NCBI GenBank assembly: GCA_022841915.1
Contig: JALHQN010000009.1
Span: 124,001-188,000 of the forward strand
Source: Burkholderiales bacterium
Lineage (GTDB): Bacteria; Pseudomonadota; Gammaproteobacteria; Burkholderiales; WYBJ01
Direction: 5' to 3'
DNA: 64,000 bases
Notes under the pieces: generated by a model
Told to the model about the DNA's origin: nothing
The model's database searches: none
The model's input: the letters and a program-made list of their open reading frames with translations, nothing else
Translations under genes and position numbers: made by a program
Shown: piece after piece, positions 25,377-33,880 of the stretch
How positions within the stretch are numbered: position 1 is the first letter of the stretch
How the letters are laid out: every line of letters starts with the position of its first letter

Positions 25377-27506
25377 ATGGCTTTCTGGACCGACGAGCAG
25401 ATGCGCTCCATAGACAAGATGCTCAACCCTCGCTCAATCGCGGTGGTCGGCGCCTCGACCAAAAGCGGCGGCTATGGCGGCCGGCTATTCGATGCCGTGC
25501 TCAAGGCCAAGGATCGCGTGCGCATCTACCCGGTGAATCCGAACTATCCCGAGATCAAGGGGCTGAAGTCCTACGCCAGCATCAGCGACCTGCCGGAAGC
25601 CCCCGACCTGGTAGGTGTCGTCGTTCCCTACGACAAGGTGCTCGATGTATTGCAGGAGAGCCACCGCAAGGGTGCGGGCTCGGCGGTGGTGATTTCTGCC
25701 GGCTTCGCCGAGCGCGGCGTCGAATCCCGGTTGGAACTGCAGAAGAAAGTCGGCGCCTTCGCGCGCGAATCGGGCTTGCGCATCGCCGGACCGAACTGTC
25801 TCGGCCTTGCCAACGTCAAGGACGACATCTGGCCCACCGCGTCTTCACGCACGCTCGGCGGTCTTACCGGCCCGATCGGACTGGTCTGCCAAAGCGGGGC
25901 CACCGCGTTCGGCCCCTTCCTGCTGCGCGCCGTCGACAGCGGCATCGGCCTGAGCTACATCATCTCCACCGGCAACGAGACCGATCTCGATTTCTCCGAC
26001 TTCGCCCGCTACCTGCTCGACGATCCGGACACGCGCGTCATCGCCGGCTTCGTGGAAGGCTTCAAGGACGTGCGCAAGTTCATCGCGCTGGCGCAGATGG
26101 CGATCGAGCGCGGCAAGCCCATCGTGCTGATCAAGATCGGGCGCTCCGAGTCGGGCGCGCGGGCGGCACGCTCGCACACCGCCGCGCTCACCGGCGAGGA
26201 CGCGCTCTACGACGCAATCTTCAAGCAGTACGGGGTGGTTCGCGTCCAGGACTACGACGATCTGCTGGAAACCGCGCACCTGCTGGCGCATCAGCGCAAG
26301 CCCAAGAAGGCCGGCATTTCGGTCGTATCCCACTCCGGGGGCATCAGCTCCCTCACGGCCGACATGTGCGGTCTCGCGGGTCTCGACCTGCCTGCCTTGA
26401 GCGACAAGGCGCGCGACGGCATCAATGCCGTCGTCAAGGAGTTCGGCTGGGCCTCCAATCCGGCGGACGTCACCGGGTTTTCCCGCAGCGAGCAGTTCCC
26501 GGACATCATGCGCTACATGATCGACGAGCCCGAGGTCGGCACGCTCGTCGTCGCCAGCGCCGGCGCCGGCAGCCAGCCCGAGCAGGTGATCGCGCTGCGC
26601 GACAGCACCGACAAGAACGTTGCCTACTTCTGGACCGCGAGTCGCGGCGACAAGGGTCCGCTCGCCAAACTCAAGGCGGCCAACATCCCCCTCTTCTATA
26701 CACCGGCCAAACTCGCCGGCGGCCTGCGCAGCCTGCTCGACTACCATGCGCGCCGCGACATGCGCCTCGCCTCCGGGAAGGTCGTCATGACCGCGCCCAG
26801 CACCGATCAGCAACAGATGATCGATCGGGTGCAGGCGCTCGGCCGCCCGACGTTGTCCGAGAGCGAAAGCAAACAGGTGCTGGGCGCATGGGGCATTGCG
26901 GGCACTCGCGAGATCGTGGCGCAGTCTGCGCAGGCCGCTGTCGATGCGGCGCAACGACTCGGCTATCCGGTGGCGCTCAAGGTGGATTCACCGGACATCC
27001 TGCACAAGAGCGAGGCTGGCGTGGTGCGGCTGAACTTGAAAACGCCGCAGGAAGTCGAACAAGCCTACGCCGAGGTGATGGCGAATGCCGCACGGTACGC
27101 GCCGAATGCCGCGATCTCGGGCGCCCTGGTGCAAGAGATGATCGCCGGCGGCGTGGAAATGATCGTCGGCATCTCCTACGACCCGCAGCTCGGCCCCATG
27201 TTGCTGTTCGGCAGCGGCGGCGTGATGGTGGAGGTGTTCAACGACGTCACCCACCGTCATTGCCCGATCACTCGCGCCGAGGCGCAGGAGATGATCGGCG
27301 AGGTGAAGGGCTCCAAGTTGCTGCAGGGCTTTCGCGGCAAGCCCGCGGCGGATGTCGAAGCACTCGCCGATACCTTGGTGCGCGTCTCGCATCTTGCCGT
27401 CCATCTCGAGGGCAAGCTCGCAGAACTCGACATCAATCCTCTGATGGTCATGCCGGCCGGACAAGGCGTCAAAGCGGCCGACGCATTGATGGTGCTGCAG
27501 AAGTAA
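25377..27506 (+). CDS. ADP-forming acyl-CoA synthetase, fused alpha-beta form
   Basis: A 709-residue NDP-forming acid-CoA ligase: acid + ATP + CoA gives acyl-CoA + ADP + Pi. The order is a CoA-binding Rossmann domain (NPRSIAVVGASTKSGGYGG near residue 20), a succinyl-CoA ligase-like flavodoxin domain with the phospho-accepting histidine H267 in ARSHTAALTGED, a second ligase domain (VVSHSGGISSLTADMCG), and a C-terminal ATP-grasp domain (about residues 490-709; GYPVALKVDSPDILHKSEAGG-like start, LLFGSGGVMVEVFNDVTHR). A linker joins what are separate subunits in archaeal acetyl-CoA synthetases. The ATG follows GAAAGGCGAAAG. It would activate an imported organic or aromatic acid; which one is not evident. 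A strong bidirectional terminator follows. Confidence 0.9.
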   Translation: MAFWTDEQMRSIDKMLNPRSIAVVGASTKSGGYGGRLFDAVLKAKDRVRIYPVNPNYPEIKGLKSYASISDLPEAPDLVGVVVPYDKVLDVLQESHRKGAGSAVVISAGFAERGVESRLELQKKVGAFARESGLRIAGPNCLGLANVKDDIWPTASSRTLGGLTGPIGLVCQSGATAFGPFLLRAVDSGIGLSYIISTGNETDLDFSDFARYLLDDPDTRVIAGFVEGFKDVRKFIALAQMAIERGKPIVLIKIGRSESGARAARSHTAALTGEDALYDAIFKQYGVVRVQDYDDLLETAHLLAHQRKPKKAGISVVSHSGGISSLTADMCGLAGLDLPALSDKARDGINAVVKEFGWASNPADVTGFSRSEQFPDIMRYMIDEPEVGTLVVASAGAGSQPEQVIALRDSTDKNVAYFWTASRGDKGPLAKLKAANIPLFYTPAKLAGGLRSLLDYHARRDMRLASGKVVMTAPSTDQQQMIDRVQALGRPTLSESESKQVLGAWGIAGTREIVAQSAQAAVDAAQRLGYPVALKVDSPDILHKSEAGVVRLNLKTPQEVEQAYAEVMANAARYAPNAAISGALVQEMIAGGVEMIVGISYDPQLGPMLLFGSGGVMVEVFNDVTHRHCPITRAEAQEMIGEVKGSKLLQGFRGKPAADVEALADTLVRVSHLAVHLEGKLAELDINPLMVMPAGQGVKAADALMVLQK

Positions 27507-27559
27507 GTCCCACCCGCGCGATCCGGCGCAAGCTCTGCGGATCGCACACACGCAGAAAG

Positions 27560-27595
27560 AAAAAAGCCGAGCAACCGCCATGCTCGGCTTTTTTT
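27560..27595. terminator. Strong bidirectional rho-independent terminator
   Basis: An A-run, then GCCGAGCA (27566-27573), a seven-base loop and TGCTCGGC (27581-27588), then seven T residues. It can act on both strands and separates the acyl-CoA synthetase from the convergent CitE-like operon. Confidence 0.92.
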
Positions 27596-27636
27596 GTCGC
27601 ACGCGCCGCCATGGACGCAGCGTAGGGGCTACTGCG

Positions 27637-28584
27637 TCAGCGTTGTCCCGCTGCGCATGCCTGCATCGCCGCCTGCTTTTGTGCATCGCGTTTCGCGCAG
27701 GCATCCGCCGTCGCAAGCACGACGATCGCCCACTCGTCCACCGGCACATCGATCATCTTGCCGTCGAGCGGCACGGCTGCGGTGCCTGCGGCCACACCGG
27801 CAGCGAACGCCTCGCGAACGCGCGTGTTCCAGACGACGAGTTCCTCGGTCGGCGTGAATGCCTTGTTCACCGGTTCGACCCAGCTCGCATAAGGACAGAC
27901 GATGCCCTTCATGCCGAGGTTCTTCGCCTTGGTGGCGGCCTCGTGCAGAACCTGCGCGCTGTCCTCCCGGGGACGGGCGCTGAGCGGATAGGCCATGCCG
28001 ACGGGCGCGACCTGCGCGGCAATCGCCTCCACGACGATGCGTCCGCGCGCATACTCGAACGGGTCCAGATCGTCCAAAGGCTCGAAACCCAGGCTGGCCG
28101 CAAGGCTCTGCTCGTCCAGCGCGACTTGGGATACCCGCTTGCTCGCAGTGGCAATGGCGCGGATGTCCCAAACGGCACGGGAGGATTCGACCATCACCAC
28201 GAACACCAGCGAGCCCACGGCGATACCGCGCTTGCGTTCCAGCGCAGTGACGGCATCCGCGGCCTCCAGCACCTCGGCTGCCGATTCCACCCGCGACAGC
28301 ATGATGCCGGTCAAACCGGGCCAGATCGCCGCATCGAGGTCGGCATGCAGGAAGGTCTTGTCGACACGCACGAACACTTCGGACGCAGCGCGCCCAGCCA
28401 TGCCGATCGCATCTTTCACCAACCCTCTCGCACTCACCTTCCCCGCGCTCGGCACAGAATAGAGATCCAGCGTCACGGCATCGGCATTGCAGCGCCAGCA
28501 TTCGGCAACGGCTACAGTATCCGTAACCGGAACGAGAAGATTGGAACGCCGCACCAGAATCGACATTTCGACGTCCTCGCTCAT
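27637..28584 (-). CDS. CitE/HpcH-like lyase paralog A, active site degenerate
   Basis: A 315-residue protein of the HpcH/HpaI aldolase - citrate lyase beta family (TIM barrel; C-C bond cleavage of acyl-CoA or keto-acid substrates with Mg). It is last of three tandem paralogs, with its ATG overlapping the upstream stop as ATGA and GGCGGGG as ribosome site. The overall pattern is kept (FVRVDKTFLHADLDAAIWPGL, GMAYPLSARPREDSAQVLHEAA), but key places deviate: the family DLEDAVP reads DLYSVP (40-45) and the metal-binding ETA reads ESS. The C-terminus (MIDVPVDEW) resembles the CitE tail. It may be a structural or substrate-binding subunit, or an enzyme with altered chemistry. Confidence 0.82.
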   Translation of the reverse strand: MSEDVEMSILVRRSNLLVPVTDTVAVAECWRCNADAVTLDLYSVPSAGKVSARGLVKDAIGMAGRAASEVFVRVDKTFLHADLDAAIWPGLTGIMLSRVESAAEVLEAADAVTALERKRGIAVGSLVFVVMVESSRAVWDIRAIATASKRVSQVALDEQSLAASLGFEPLDDLDPFEYARGRIVVEAIAAQVAPVGMAYPLSARPREDSAQVLHEAATKAKNLGMKGIVCPYASWVEPVNKAFTPTEELVVWNTRVREAFAAGVAAGTAAVPLDGKMIDVPVDEWAIVVLATADACAKRDAQKQAAMQACAAGQR

Positions 28585-29543
28585 TTTTGCCCCGCCATGG
28601 CGGCCTGGGTACGCGCAACCGCTTGGGCTTTCTCGCGATCTCGCTCGGCGCACGCAGCCGCGTACTCGATCGTGTCCCGCGCATGCTGCGCTTCGTATCT
28701 GTCGATGATCCGGCCGTCGATTTCCAGCCAGGTCTCGTCGCTCTGGCAGACGCGCTCGTATTGTTCCAACACCCAATGGGCGTCACGCACCTCGTCTTCG
28801 CTGGGGGTGTAGCCGGCGTTATGCCCGGGGACCACCGCCGGATTCAGCCCGCCGGAACCAAGACGAAATCCGCACTTGCGCGCAGCGGTCGCCTGGCGCA
28901 GCGCCCGGTCGCCGTCGCTGACGCTGCCCGAGACATTGGGCACGAAGGGCGCGCCGGCCACGCCCAAGCCGAGCGCCCGGCCGGCGAGTTCGCATTCACC
29001 CTTGATGTACACGAACTGGTCGAAAGTCTGGAACATCTCCACGCCCAGGTTGCACGAAAGATCGTAGCCACCGGTGCTCGCGCGCATTTCCCGCACGCGC
29101 GGGCTGGCCGAGACGATCTCGTAGACATGGGCAACCCCGACTGCCGTCTCCAGGCTGGTATCGACCTCCACGCTGCCCGGGCGCATGCCCCGTTCACGCT
29201 CGAGCCGCGTGATGATGGCGTCGATGCGGCGCACCGATTCCGCATCCTCGGCTTTCGGATACCGGACACGTCTGAGCCCCGGCCATACCACCGCTTCCAG
29301 ATCGGCCTGGACATGCTCGTGATTGATCCGGACGAAAGGCTCGGTGCCGCCTTGCTCGACCTTGGGAATCGCATCCTTGATCAGGCTGCGTGCGTAGTCC
29401 TTCAAGTGGCGAGGCACCGAGTCTTCGAGATCGAGGTAGACGAAGTCGCAGCCTCGGCGCCAGGCGTTGTCGACGAAGCGCGGCGTCACGACCGGCATGG
29501 TGAGGCCTGAACGACGCACCGACCATTTCTTCGTGGCCATCAT
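28581..29543 (-). CDS. CitE/HpcH-like lyase paralog B, canonical active site
   Basis: A 320-residue CitE-like lyase, the only one of the three with the full residue set: D38-LED-SVP, R72 in FVRIN, metal ligand E132 in SLETA and D161 in GGYDLSCNLG. Related enzymes cleave citryl-, malyl-, citramalyl- or methylmalyl-CoA. It has a family-type tail (GRIIDRYEAQHARDTI). The ATG at 29543 gives a four-base ATGA overlap with the upstream paralog and has GGAGG six bases before it. The operon is divergent from tctCBA, so the substrate may be an imported di- or tricarboxylate after CoA activation. The exact CoA ester is unknown. Confidence 0.87.
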   Translation of the reverse strand: MMATKKWSVRRSGLTMPVVTPRFVDNAWRRGCDFVYLDLEDSVPRHLKDYARSLIKDAIPKVEQGGTEPFVRINHEHVQADLEAVVWPGLRRVRYPKAEDAESVRRIDAIITRLERERGMRPGSVEVDTSLETAVGVAHVYEIVSASPRVREMRASTGGYDLSCNLGVEMFQTFDQFVYIKGECELAGRALGLGVAGAPFVPNVSGSVSDGDRALRQATAARKCGFRLGSGGLNPAVVPGHNAGYTPSEDEVRDAHWVLEQYERVCQSDETWLEIDGRIIDRYEAQHARDTIEYAAACAERDREKAQAVARTQAAMAGQK

Positions 29544-30268
29544 TGACCACCTCCAAAGCCGCGGTTGAGCGCATCCACCTGATTCGCACGCAGGCACATC
29601 GAGCCCTTGAAACCCATCGCCCGCCCACGGCAGGCCGCCTGGTACGTGCTCTCCGGCGATGCCAGCAGCCCGCGATCCGGCGTGCGCCACCAAGCGCCCA
29701 GGGGCGTCTTGCCGGCAGCATTGGCAACGATCACCAAGCGTTGCATGAGGTAGGGGAGCAGGTGAATCTCGCCCGAGGGCTCGGGACGCAGGTCCATGAC
29801 GACATCCGCGCGTCCCAGTGTCGCGGCACGCACGCGTGGACTCGCAGTGACGATCGCATAGCCGTCCTGATTGCCGCGCGCTGTCTCGAGCGCGACGACC
29901 ATCTCGAGGGTGTCGGGGATCACGCCCCGTTGATGCTCCAACTGACCGAGCAGTTGCGCAATCTCCTCGATCTGCCCGACGCTCTCGGCACGGGACACCA
30001 CCACGCCCGCGAGCCCCGGCCAGACAGCTGCGTGCAAATCGGCATACGCGAGTTCCGGATCGATCATCACGAAGGGCTCGGCACCGGCCGCTCGGACCGT
30101 GCGGATGGCGGCCTGCACTTGCAGTCTGGCCGCATGCTTCATGCGCTCAGGCACGAGTTCGACCAGATCCAGCACGACGACGTCTGCCCCCGAACGGGCG
30201 GCTTCATCGATCTTCTGCGACTGTGACAACGGCGCAAGCAGCCAAGAACGCCGCGACGATTTTTGCAT
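29540..30268 (-). CDS. CitE/HpcH-like lyase paralog C, short and degenerate
   Basis: A 242-residue, shorter member, first in the three-gene operon, with AGGAGG upstream of its ATG. The family's DLEDAVP appears as D34-LVELVP and the active-site Arg of FVRIN is replaced by Met (FVMID, M68), while VALETARGN keeps the metal-binding Glu. The barrel seems to end early (GFKGSMCLRANQVDALNRGF), missing the usual C-terminal lid. Loss of the Arg argues against full lyase activity, so this may be a non-catalytic partner of paralog B. Translational coupling of all three genes supports a fixed stoichiometry, which is an inference. Confidence 0.8.
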   Translation of the reverse strand: MQKSSRRSWLLAPLSQSQKIDEAARSGADVVVLDLVELVPERMKHAARLQVQAAIRTVRAAGAEPFVMIDPELAYADLHAAVWPGLAGVVVSRAESVGQIEEIAQLLGQLEHQRGVIPDTLEMVVALETARGNQDGYAIVTASPRVRAATLGRADVVMDLRPEPSGEIHLLPYLMQRLVIVANAAGKTPLGAWWRTPDRGLLASPESTYQAACRGRAMGFKGSMCLRANQVDALNRGFGGGQ

Positions 30269-30507
30269 GGACTTCCTCCTGGGACGCACGGCCAGCGCGC
30301 CGGCTGACGGGTCGAGCGGCCGGCCTGCGAATATACCTCGTACACGCAAAGTCGGGGGCGATCGCGAACCAGACGCAAGTGACGGTTTCCTTTTGCTCCC
30401 GATCGAATTAGCATCTAGCTTGCTCGAATTCTCTGACCGCTGACGCCAGCAAGCATCAAGGCGCCGGTCCGCTGAAGCCGAAGCCCATCCAATAAGGAGG
30501 AGACATC

Positions 30508-31479
30508 ATGAAACCAGCCCACGGGTTCGCCCTGATTGCGTTGTCCGTTGCAGCATCGGGCGTATACACGTCCGATGTCCATGCGCAGCGCACCTTCCCC
30601 AATCGTCCCATTGAACTGGTCGTGCCCTTCTCTCCAGGCGGCGGCAGCGGCATCACCGGCGAGATGATGAAGAAGATCATCTCCGACGAGAACTTGTCGC
30701 CACAGCCTGTCAACATCAACTACAAGCCGGGCGCCTCGGGCCAGATCGGCTGGACCTACCTCGCGACCAAGAAGGGTAATGCGCACACGATCGCGACCGC
30801 CACACAGTCGTTCAGCTACGGCTTCGTGCTCAAGCAGATGCAGGTGAAGCCCGAGGACTTCACGCCGATCGCGATGATGCTGACCGATACGCAACTGATG
30901 GCCGCGCACCCGAGCGCCGGGGTCAAGACCATCAAGGAACTGCTCGCCGCGGCCCAGAAGAATCCGGGAGGTGTGCGCGTCGGCGGCACGGGTGCCGCGG
31001 GTTCCGATGCCAACCTGGCAGTGATGATCAACAGTGCAACGAAGGTCAAACTCAACTACATCCCGTTCAAGAGCGGCGGTGACGTCAACGCTGCCATACT
31101 CGGCGGTCATCTGGAGGCCGCACTGGGCAACCCGAACGAGCTGGCCGGTTACGTCGAGTCCGGCAAGCTGGTACCGCTGGTCGTGTTCTCGGATGCGCGA
31201 ATTCCCGGGCTCAAGGATGTGCCGACCATGAAGGAGATGGGCTACAACGTGGTCTCACGCTCGGTGCGAGGCGTGGTCGCCCCCGCCGGCATCAGCAAGC
31301 AGGAGGAGCAGGCCCTGGTCGAGATGATGCGCAAGATCACTCAGTCCAAGCAGTGGGCCGAGTATGCCGCCAAGAACATGATGACCGTCAATTTCCTCGG
31401 CGGAGCGGACTACGCCAAGTACCTCGCCGAAGAGCGTGAGCGCCTGAGCGAAACCCTGAAGGCCCTGGGCAAGCTCTGA
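30508..31479 (+). CDS. tctC: Tripartite tricarboxylate transporter binding protein TctC
   Basis: A 323-residue periplasmic binding protein of the Bug/TctC family. A signal peptide precedes VHAQRTFPNRPIELVVPFSPGGGSG; other landmarks are NYKPGASGQIGWTYLATKKGN and KLNYIPFKSGGDVNAAILGGH. The ATG follows AAGGAGGAG. Unlike the other Bug genes in this window it heads a complete tctC-tctB-tctA set, so it is the true partner of this secondary, cation-driven importer for di/tricarboxylates. It is divergent from the CitE-like triplet, which probably acts on what is imported. It is among the more divergent Bug sequences here. Confidence 0.9.
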   Translation: MKPAHGFALIALSVAASGVYTSDVHAQRTFPNRPIELVVPFSPGGGSGITGEMMKKIISDENLSPQPVNINYKPGASGQIGWTYLATKKGNAHTIATATQSFSYGFVLKQMQVKPEDFTPIAMMLTDTQLMAAHPSAGVKTIKELLAAAQKNPGGVRVGGTGAAGSDANLAVMINSATKVKLNYIPFKSGGDVNAAILGGHLEAALGNPNELAGYVESGKLVPLVVFSDARIPGLKDVPTMKEMGYNVVSRSVRGVVAPAGISKQEEQALVEMMRKITQSKQWAEYAAKNMMTVNFLGGADYAKYLAEERERLSETLKALGKL

Positions 31480-31518
31480 GCCTCCCGGACGGTATCGCGC
31501 TGACGAAAGGGAATACCC

Positions 31519-31977
31519 ATGGAAAAAGCCGAAGCCGCTGGCGGCCTGTTGATTCTGACCGTCGGCGCGATACTGTTGTTCGAAGCCTACAAACTGCCCT
31601 ACATGGTCGAGGACGTTCCTGGGCCGGGGTTCCTGCCCTTGTGGCTGGCGGTGGGTATCCTGATCGCCGGAACGTCGGTGACGTTCAGCGCGATACGCGG
31701 AAAATTGCGGCCCGGCGAGCCCATTGCCTGGCCAGCCGCGTGGGGCTGGCGTCAAGTGATCACCATGATGGTGGCGCTGGCGCTGGCGCTGCTTTTCCTC
31801 GACACCGCGGGATTCCTCATCACGACCACGCTCTTCATGGCCGTGGTGATCTTCTCCCTGGGCGTGCGGTCTTGGGTGATGCTGATCACGGCGCCGATCG
31901 CCGCTGCGGGCATCCTCTACTCGATCTTCGCCCTGTGGCTGCGCGTGCCGCTGCCGCCCGGCCTGCTCAACATCTAG
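31519..31977 (+). CDS. tctB: Tripartite tricarboxylate transporter small membrane subunit TctB
   Basis: A 152-residue TctB protein with four predicted membrane segments: near 10-24, 39-57, 77-98 (VTMMVALALALLFLDTAGF-like) and 120-140. This small subunit joins TctA to form the permease. It starts 39 bases after tctC with GAAAGGGAA upstream. A 282-base stretch with no gene separates it from tctA, which is unusual for this operon type. Confidence 0.9.
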   Translation: MEKAEAAGGLLILTVGAILLFEAYKLPYMVEDVPGPGFLPLWLAVGILIAGTSVTFSAIRGKLRPGEPIAWPAAWGWRQVITMMVALALALLFLDTAGFLITTTLFMAVVIFSLGVRSWVMLITAPIAAAGILYSIFALWLRVPLPPGLLNI

Positions 31978-32259
31978 TCCGGGCGAGTGCGCAATTCGTG
32001 GTGCAGACGATGCCGGGAGACGACGCCGATCACGGACGTGACGCTTCCACGGCCGCACCACTCGGGCTGGGTCGGCTTCGTATCCGGCGTTGCATACCAC
32101 GCGGCTCGACGCAATCGAACCTCCAGCGGCAGATCTCCGACTCAAGCCATTAGCGCGACCACACCAGGCTGTCGCACTTGCGTCGCAGCCTCGACAATCA
32201 TGTTTCGATCGACAGCTCGGCCGCCTTCGGCGAGGCGGTCGTCAAAGGGAGGCAACTGA

Positions 32260-33780
32260 ATGGACATCCTATCCAATCTGGCCCTGGGCTTCTCGGTCGC
32301 CTTCGCGCCGATCAACCTCGTGTTCGTGACCATAGGCGTCATCCTGGGAACATTGATCGGCGCCCTGCCCGGCATCGGCCCGGTGGCCGGCCTCTCGATT
32401 CTCATCCCGCTCGCCTTCGGCATGGATCCCATTGCCGCCATGATCTTGATGTGCGGGGTGTATTACGGTTGCATGTACGGCGGCACGATCACGTCGGTGC
32501 TGCTGAACGTGCCGGGCGAATCGTCCTCGCTCATGACCTGCCTGGACGGCTACCAGATGGCGCAGCAGGGCCGCGCGGGGCCAGCGCTCACGATCGCGGC
32601 GATCGGCTCCTTCGCCGCAGGAACGTTCAGCGTGGTCATGTTGACGGTGCTCGCCCCGCCGCTGGCCGAAGCGGCCTTGAGTTTCGGTCCGCCTGAATAT
32701 TTCGCCCTGATGATCCTCGGCCTGTCCGCGATTACAGGGCTCACCGGACGCTCGCGCGCAAAGGGCTACGCGATGGCCATGATCGGCCTGGCGATGGCGA
32801 CGATCGGTCTGGATCCGATCGGCGGCGTCCCCCGATTCTCGCTGGGCAACCTCGAATTGATGGATGGCATCGGCTTCCTGCCGATCGCAGTCGGGATGTT
32901 CGGCTTGGGCACGGTGATGGCGATGGTCGACTCCCCGACCGATATCCAGATCATGAAGACGACCCTGCGCGAGATGATCATTACGCGCCAGGATCTGAAA
33001 GAAAGCGCCATGCCGATCGTGCGCGGCACCATCATCGGCTTCGGCGTCGGCATTTTGCCGGGGGCCGGCGCGACGATTTCCACCTTTCTCGCCTATGCCA
33101 CCGAGAAGCGCTTGTCCAAGACCCCGGAGAAGTTCGGCACGGGCACGATCGCTGGCGTCGCCTCGCCCGAGGCGGCCAACAATGCTTCGACCGGCGGCGC
33201 CATGATCCCCCTGCTCACGCTCGGCATACCGGGCTCGGGCACGACAGCGGTGCTGCTCGGTGTGCTGACGCTGTTCAATCTGCAGCCCGGCCCCCTGCTC
33301 TTCACCAAGAACCCGGACTTCGTCTGGGGCCTCATCGCCTCGATGTATATCGGCAACGTGATGCTGCTGGTGCTCAACATCGCGTTCGTGCCGGCCTTCG
33401 TCGCCGTGCTGAAGATTCCTTACCGCATCCTCGCCCCGCTGATCGCGATCTTCTGCCTGGTCGGGGTCTACAGCGTCAACAACAGCGTCCTGGATCTCTG
33501 GCTCATGTTCACCTTCGGCATCATCGGCTATCTCGCCAACAAGATGGCCTATCCCCTGGCGCCGCTGGTGCTCGGGCTGGTGCTCGGCGGCTACATGGAA
33601 GTCTCGTTACGCCAGTCGCTGAAGATGTCGCAAGGCGATCTGTCGACCTTCTTCGAACGCCCGCTGTGTGCCGTCATCCTCGCCATCGCGGCGGTAATCA
33701 TCCTGTGGCCGATCGTGAGCAAGCTGTTCATGCGCTCGAGCAAGGCATCCAAGCCGGTCCTGAGCGGCGAGGAAATCTAA
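32260..33780 (+). CDS. tctA: Tripartite tricarboxylate transporter large permease TctA
   Basis: A 506-residue integral membrane protein matching TctA over its length, with about 12 membrane segments. The conserved GTLIGALPGIGPVAG motif lies at about residues 30-44 and a second copy of the Gly-Pro pattern, GFGVGILPGAGATISTFLAY, near the middle, reflecting the internal repeat; PEAANNASTGGAMIPLLTLGIPGSGTTAVLLG follows that. It imports di/tricarboxylates with TctB and the binding protein TctC. The start follows GGGAGGCAACTGA. A strong hairpin terminator lies 20 bases after the stop. Confidence 0.93.
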   Translation: MDILSNLALGFSVAFAPINLVFVTIGVILGTLIGALPGIGPVAGLSILIPLAFGMDPIAAMILMCGVYYGCMYGGTITSVLLNVPGESSSLMTCLDGYQMAQQGRAGPALTIAAIGSFAAGTFSVVMLTVLAPPLAEAALSFGPPEYFALMILGLSAITGLTGRSRAKGYAMAMIGLAMATIGLDPIGGVPRFSLGNLELMDGIGFLPIAVGMFGLGTVMAMVDSPTDIQIMKTTLREMIITRQDLKESAMPIVRGTIIGFGVGILPGAGATISTFLAYATEKRLSKTPEKFGTGTIAGVASPEAANNASTGGAMIPLLTLGIPGSGTTAVLLGVLTLFNLQPGPLLFTKNPDFVWGLIASMYIGNVMLLVLNIAFVPAFVAVLKIPYRILAPLIAIFCLVGVYSVNNSVLDLWLMFTFGIIGYLANKMAYPLAPLVLGLVLGGYMEVSLRQSLKMSQGDLSTFFERPLCAVILAIAAVIILWPIVSKLFMRSSKASKPVLSGEEI

Positions 33781-33800
33781 CCCGGCCCGGCCCGACGAAA

Positions 33801-33833
33801 AAGCGCGCCTTCTGGAGAAGGCGCGCTTGTTTT
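33801..33833. terminator. Strong 13-pair hairpin terminator after tctA
   Basis: AAGCGCGCCTTCT and AGAAGGCGCGCTT are perfectly complementary around GG, preceded by an A-run and followed by GTTTT, so it can end transcription of tctA and of the convergent amidohydrolase gene. Confidence 0.85.
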
Positions 33834-33880
33834 CGAATCCCGCCGAGTCCAGCCCCGGCGGGGTCAGCATCGACGATGCG

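Noticed and set aside
33829-33860. TTCGAATCC resembling a tRNA T-loop
   Set aside because: No cloverleaf can be drawn; it is the tail of the terminator hairpin.
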